Source: a virus. Taken from it: DNA of 29,494 nucleotides. The notes beneath the pieces were generated by a model. It was not told where the DNA came from, ran no database searches, and saw only the letters and a program-made list of their open reading frames with translations. The DNA lies in the IMG/VR virus record IMGVR_UViG_3300021963_000483, positions 1 through 29,494 of that record. The stretch is one strand, 5' to 3'. Made by a program: the position numbers and the translations under genes. How positions within the stretch are numbered: the first letter of the stretch is position 1; each line of letters begins with the position of its first letter. Below are positions 27,320 through 29,494 of the stretch, one piece after another.

Positions 27320-27482
27320 CTTTAGGGTCTTTCAAAAACATAAGTGCAAACGCACCCATCATAAACGCACTAACCTCCGTGAGCGTGGCCTTCTCGTAAA
27401 ACACAAGCACAAAACAAAGGCCGATAATAATCAGCCCAAGTAGAGTAGTCTTCGGGTTACCGAAGATGCGCTCAATTAGCAC
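27282..27482 (-). CDS. Holin-like two-span membrane protein
   Basis: I place the start at a GTG (27482) that overlaps the preceding stop by 11 nt and is preceded by AGAAGGA, giving 66 residues; a TTG at 27530 would add 16. It has two hydrophobic spans (TLLGLIIIGLCFVLVFY and TEVSAFMMGAFALMFL) and a charged, Gly/Lys-rich tail. Two spans, small size and position before an M15 endolysin suit a class II-type holin. The family is not recognised. Confidence 0.55.
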   Translation of the reverse strand: MLIERIFGNPKTTLLGLIIIGLCFVLVFYEKATLTEVSAFMMGAFALMFLKDPKDGKATGGKPTDK

Positions 27483-27642
27483 CTTTGTCCTTCTTGTAGT
27501 CCCTTCGCCACTTCCAAAGAGTGTACGCAAGTGAGGTTACAAGTACGGCTAAACCCAACGCTTGATGGGCGTAGCTTACGAGAAGTCCTGCTCCCGTTAA
27601 AGACCAAGACGTGATTACGCTATCAGCCGACTCCTTTGTCAT
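27472..27642 (-). CDS. 56-residue membrane protein, lysis region
   Basis: A short gene overlapping both neighbours. A likely span covers WSLTGAGLLVSYAHQALGLA to LVTSLAYTLW, then a basic tail (KWRRDYKKDKGAN). It could be a holin or antiholin with the next gene. The start is the ATG at 27642, in the end of the coiled-coil gene. Confidence 0.55.
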   Translation of the reverse strand: MTKESADSVITSWSLTGAGLLVSYAHQALGLAVLVTSLAYTLWKWRRDYKKDKGAN

Positions 27643-27757
27643 CTTTGTTTAGGGTGTTCTCGTATGCAGATACCAAGACACGAACCTCATCTAATTGCAT
27701 TAGTAGATTCGCCTCTTGCTGCTTTAATGCATCAAGCCGTTGTTTTAGGTGTTCCAT
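27623..27757 (-). CDS. 44-residue coiled-coil protein, unknown
   Basis: A short gene whose end overlaps the following gene by 20 nt. The product is almost entirely heptad helix (HLKQRLDALKQQEANLLMQL) with an acidic-basic mix. Small coiled-coil proteins upstream of holin genes are common in Bacteroidota phages. Function unknown. Confidence 0.55.
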   Translation of the reverse strand: MEHLKQRLDALKQQEANLLMQLDEVRVLVSAYENTLNKDDKGVG

Positions 27758-27785
27758 CAGTAGGGGGTTTTAATTCCCTGCTAAT

Positions 27786-28052
27786 TTACGCTTCCGCTCC
27801 TTCTTCAGCAACAGGCTCCTCAACCACTACGGGCGTTGGAATCATTGCCCAAGCATCGTTGGCAAGGGTGCGGTAGTAGCCATCAACTCCCAATACCTCA
27901 TCGGCAGCAGGGTCGTTAACTGCAAGCACGGTGCGCCAATAAGATGAAGCGATTACGGCTCCGTCTTTGGTGACGTCTGTGGTTTTGCGCACGTCAATAG
28001 TTCCGTCAAGTTTGACGTTGAATGCGCTGATGTAGATTACTTCTTCAATCAT
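27786..28052 (-). CDS. 88-residue protein after the tail fibre gene, unknown
   Basis: A small acidic protein with strands (EEVIYISAFNVKLDGTIDVR, then YWRTVLAV) and a disordered Glu/Ala tail (VVEEPVAEEGAEA). A place straight after a fibre-like gene suggests a fibre assembly helper or capping protein, but nothing in the sequence proves it. Confidence 0.5.
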   Translation of the reverse strand: MIEEVIYISAFNVKLDGTIDVRKTTDVTKDGAVIASSYWRTVLAVNDPAADEVLGVDGYYRTLANDAWAMIPTPVVVEEPVAEEGAEA

Positions 28053-28070
28053 TTTGTTTAGTTTAATTTA

Positions 28071-29246
28071 TTATACAAAGCAGGTAACGGTTAAAACATA
28101 GTTTTCGTTAATGGCAAATGGTCTTGCAGAACCCGTAATAACACTACTATAAGAGCCTGCAAATATACTTGTAGAAAGTGCAGTCAGAGTATAAACTGCT
28201 CCCGAAGTTGTATCATCTCTCATAGCTCCCGCAAACGTAGTCGCTGCGATAAATGGCAGACCTGTCAACTGAACACTTGAAGAAGATAAGGCGTTCACGG
28301 CACTAAAATTAATTTGAGCGCGAAGAGTAAATTGCCTTCCTATTTTTGTATATGTTCCCTCGCTTGTAGCAAGCGTGTACCCTGCGCTTAGGACAGTTGG
28401 AGTCCAAGTGCCTTCTTCGTAGTCATCAAGGGTATTTACATTCGCTGATGCTACCTGCGTTGCAGGGAATTGGATGCCGCTTCCTACTGCAAGAACTCCA
28501 TCGGTATTGAAACGATATTTTTCAGCACCACCAAAGTTCATAATCAGTTGTTGCGTTTGGTCAATGGCATTAAAACCATTAAACGCATCTGCCTTGAATA
28601 CAAAACCATTGTCTGCCGTATCTAAAAAAGAAGCAATTGCACCATAACCTGCGGCCTTAACAACTAATCTATTGGCAGGCGCATCAAGGCCGATGCCTAC
28701 GTTGCCTGCGGAGGTGATGCGAACACGCTCGGCATTATTAGAACCAAATACTAAACTTCTTGCAGCCCTTGCATTAATACCAAAAGTGTCATTACCGCCA
28801 CTACCAAATATCTGCTGTGCAGTACCGATGTCAGCAATAGTAGTATTACTTGTTTGCCAAGTAAAATATCCGCCATTAGCAGAAGAAGAATTAATGTTGC
28901 CGCAAAGACCATCAGTATTTCCTATTAATAAAGATGCCGCAGTTACACTACTTGAGGCTGCAAAAGTACCCGATACATCTAAATCACTTGTAGGGGTCGC
29001 TTTGTTAATACCGACTCGGTTGTTGGCGGCATCAACTACAAGAGTAGTCGTGTCAAAAGTAGCAGCACCTGCTACCGCCAAAGTTCCTGCGATAGAAGCA
29101 GCAGTCGTTGACAAAGACAAGGTTGAGTCATTACCCAAACCATCGCTTAACGCCTTTAGCGTACCGCTAATCGGCCCGTTGTCCGTAACCTTAATAAGGC
29201 TATCGTATGTGTCCTGTGGGGTTGTCCCCGTTAATGTTGTTCCCAT
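28071..29246 (-). CDS. Tail fibre/spike-like protein
   Basis: A 391-residue protein with the build of a trimeric tail fibre. Residues 1-115 hold short repeated strands; two NRVGIN/ERVRITSAGNVGIG motifs (about 85 and 170-185) are the familiar beta-helix stem repeats; LDDYEEGTWTPTV (about 275) marks a segment common before fibre C-terminal domains; and the last 100 residues are a beta-rich, aromatic-poor head likely to bind the host. It contains few Lys and many Thr, Ser, Asn, Ala. No intramolecular chaperone (peptidase S74) motif is visible. Confidence 0.7.
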   Translation of the reverse strand: MGTTLTGTTPQDTYDSLIKVTDNGPISGTLKALSDGLGNDSTLSLSTTAASIAGTLAVAGAATFDTTTLVVDAANNRVGINKATPTSDLDVSGTFAASSSVTAASLLIGNTDGLCGNINSSSANGGYFTWQTSNTTIADIGTAQQIFGSGGNDTFGINARAARSLVFGSNNAERVRITSAGNVGIGLDAPANRLVVKAAGYGAIASFLDTADNGFVFKADAFNGFNAIDQTQQLIMNFGGAEKYRFNTDGVLAVGSGIQFPATQVASANVNTLDDYEEGTWTPTVLSAGYTLATSEGTYTKIGRQFTLRAQINFSAVNALSSSSVQLTGLPFIAATTFAGAMRDDTTSGAVYTLTALSTSIFAGSYSSVITGSARPFAINENYVLTVTCFV

Positions 29247-29247
29247 A

Positions 29248-29454
29248 TTAATTCCAAGTTGTTGACCAAGTATTCCAAATTTCTTCTATCAACTGCCAAG
29301 CACCTTGCTCGTTGTTGCCGTAAAGGTTAGTAGTAGGATGACCATAAGACAATGGCTGAACCATACCCCAAGAGATATCGTTTGTAGCTGCTGCTTGACC
29401 CCAATAGATGTCATTGTTTGCTGCTCCTTGTCCCCAATCGCCTTGAACTCCCAT
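29248..29454 (-). CDS. 68-residue Trp/Asn-rich tail-region protein
   Basis: A small gene just before the fibre-like gene, the first after the circle junction. It contains an imperfect internal repeat (GQGAANNDIYWG and GQAAATNDISWG) and ends EEIWNTWSTTWN, like WNTWSTIWN in the 711-residue tail protein. The shared W-N-T-W-S-T motif suggests a shared binding partner or a Trp-rich interaction patch. Otherwise unknown. Its 5' part is repeated at 1-87. Confidence 0.55.
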   Translation of the reverse strand: MGVQGDWGQGAANNDIYWGQAAATNDISWGMVQPLSYGHPTTNLYGNNEQGAWQLIEEIWNTWSTTWN

Positions 29455-29494
29455 TGTCTAAATAACTCTTTAACTTCACAATGTTGCTACGCTT
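29368..29494. repeat. Terminal direct repeat, right copy
   Basis: Identical to positions 1-127. Joining the two copies gives a circle of 29,367 bp and leaves every gene intact, including the small tail-region gene that starts within the repeat. Confidence 0.95.

Noticed and set aside
2855-28071. CRISPR arrays, tRNA or rRNA genes, insertion sequences
   Set aside because: I saw no regularly spaced repeats, cloverleaf sequences or transposase genes in reading the window.

Overview
The window looks like the complete genome of a small tailed bacteriophage (probably a siphovirus) of a Bacteroidota host. The first 127 bases are repeated exactly at the end, so the contig closes into a circle of 29,367 bp. 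Every supported gene lies on the minus strand, packed with 1-30 nt overlaps (ATGA, TAATG) and several likely TTG/GTG starts. Host evidence: promoter-like sites match the Bacteroidota consensus TTTG-N19-TAnnTTTG, Shine-Dalgarno sequences are rare, and the proteins are of types I know from Bacteroidota phages (portal with a CHHFW tail domain, XkdF-type protease, DUF6712-like connector, WGWY-type tail chaperone partner, small HNH protein). Family names come from memory and motif reading; no database search was made.

Reading in the direction of transcription (high to low coordinates), an AT-rich control region (about 25,915-26,259) with repeats, palindromes and a good promoter starts the early region (25.9-17.6 kb). 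This holds a DUF3310-like protein, a RusA-type resolvase, an SSB-like protein, a RecA/DnaB-type helicase, a protein with a DnaA domain IV-like motif, a sigma-70-like factor, a PD-(D/E)XK-like protein, a thymidylate synthase/hydroxymethylase homologue, a MazG-like pyrophosphohydrolase and a DUF3799/RecE-like exonuclease, plus many small unknowns. Seven early genes carry the same element, AAAACCAATC, 2-7 nt before the start codon.

Next comes a cassette with a GT-B glycosyltransferase, a GT-A glycosyltransferase and a SAM methyltransferase, followed by an HNH protein and the small and large terminase subunits. The structural genes follow: a tail assembly chaperone with a probable programmed -1 frameshift, neck/tail proteins, tape measure, protease, scaffold-like protein, major capsid protein, likely tail tube, two coiled-coil paralogues, portal and connector. 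The portal is 11 kb from the terminase, an unusual order. Across the circle junction lie a small tail protein, a tail fibre-like protein and the lysis genes (small membrane proteins, M15 peptidase endolysin, and a lipoprotein with a C-terminal membrane anchor that fits a unimolecular spanin).

I see no integrase, repressor, DNA polymerase, RNA polymerase, tRNA or CRISPR array, so a lytic phage relying on the host replisome is the simplest reading. The most interesting points are the tail-chaperone frameshift, the AAAACCAATC start-site element in a phage that also encodes a sigma factor, and the chance that the hydroxymethylase-like enzyme, MazG-like protein and glycosyltransferases together make modified DNA.
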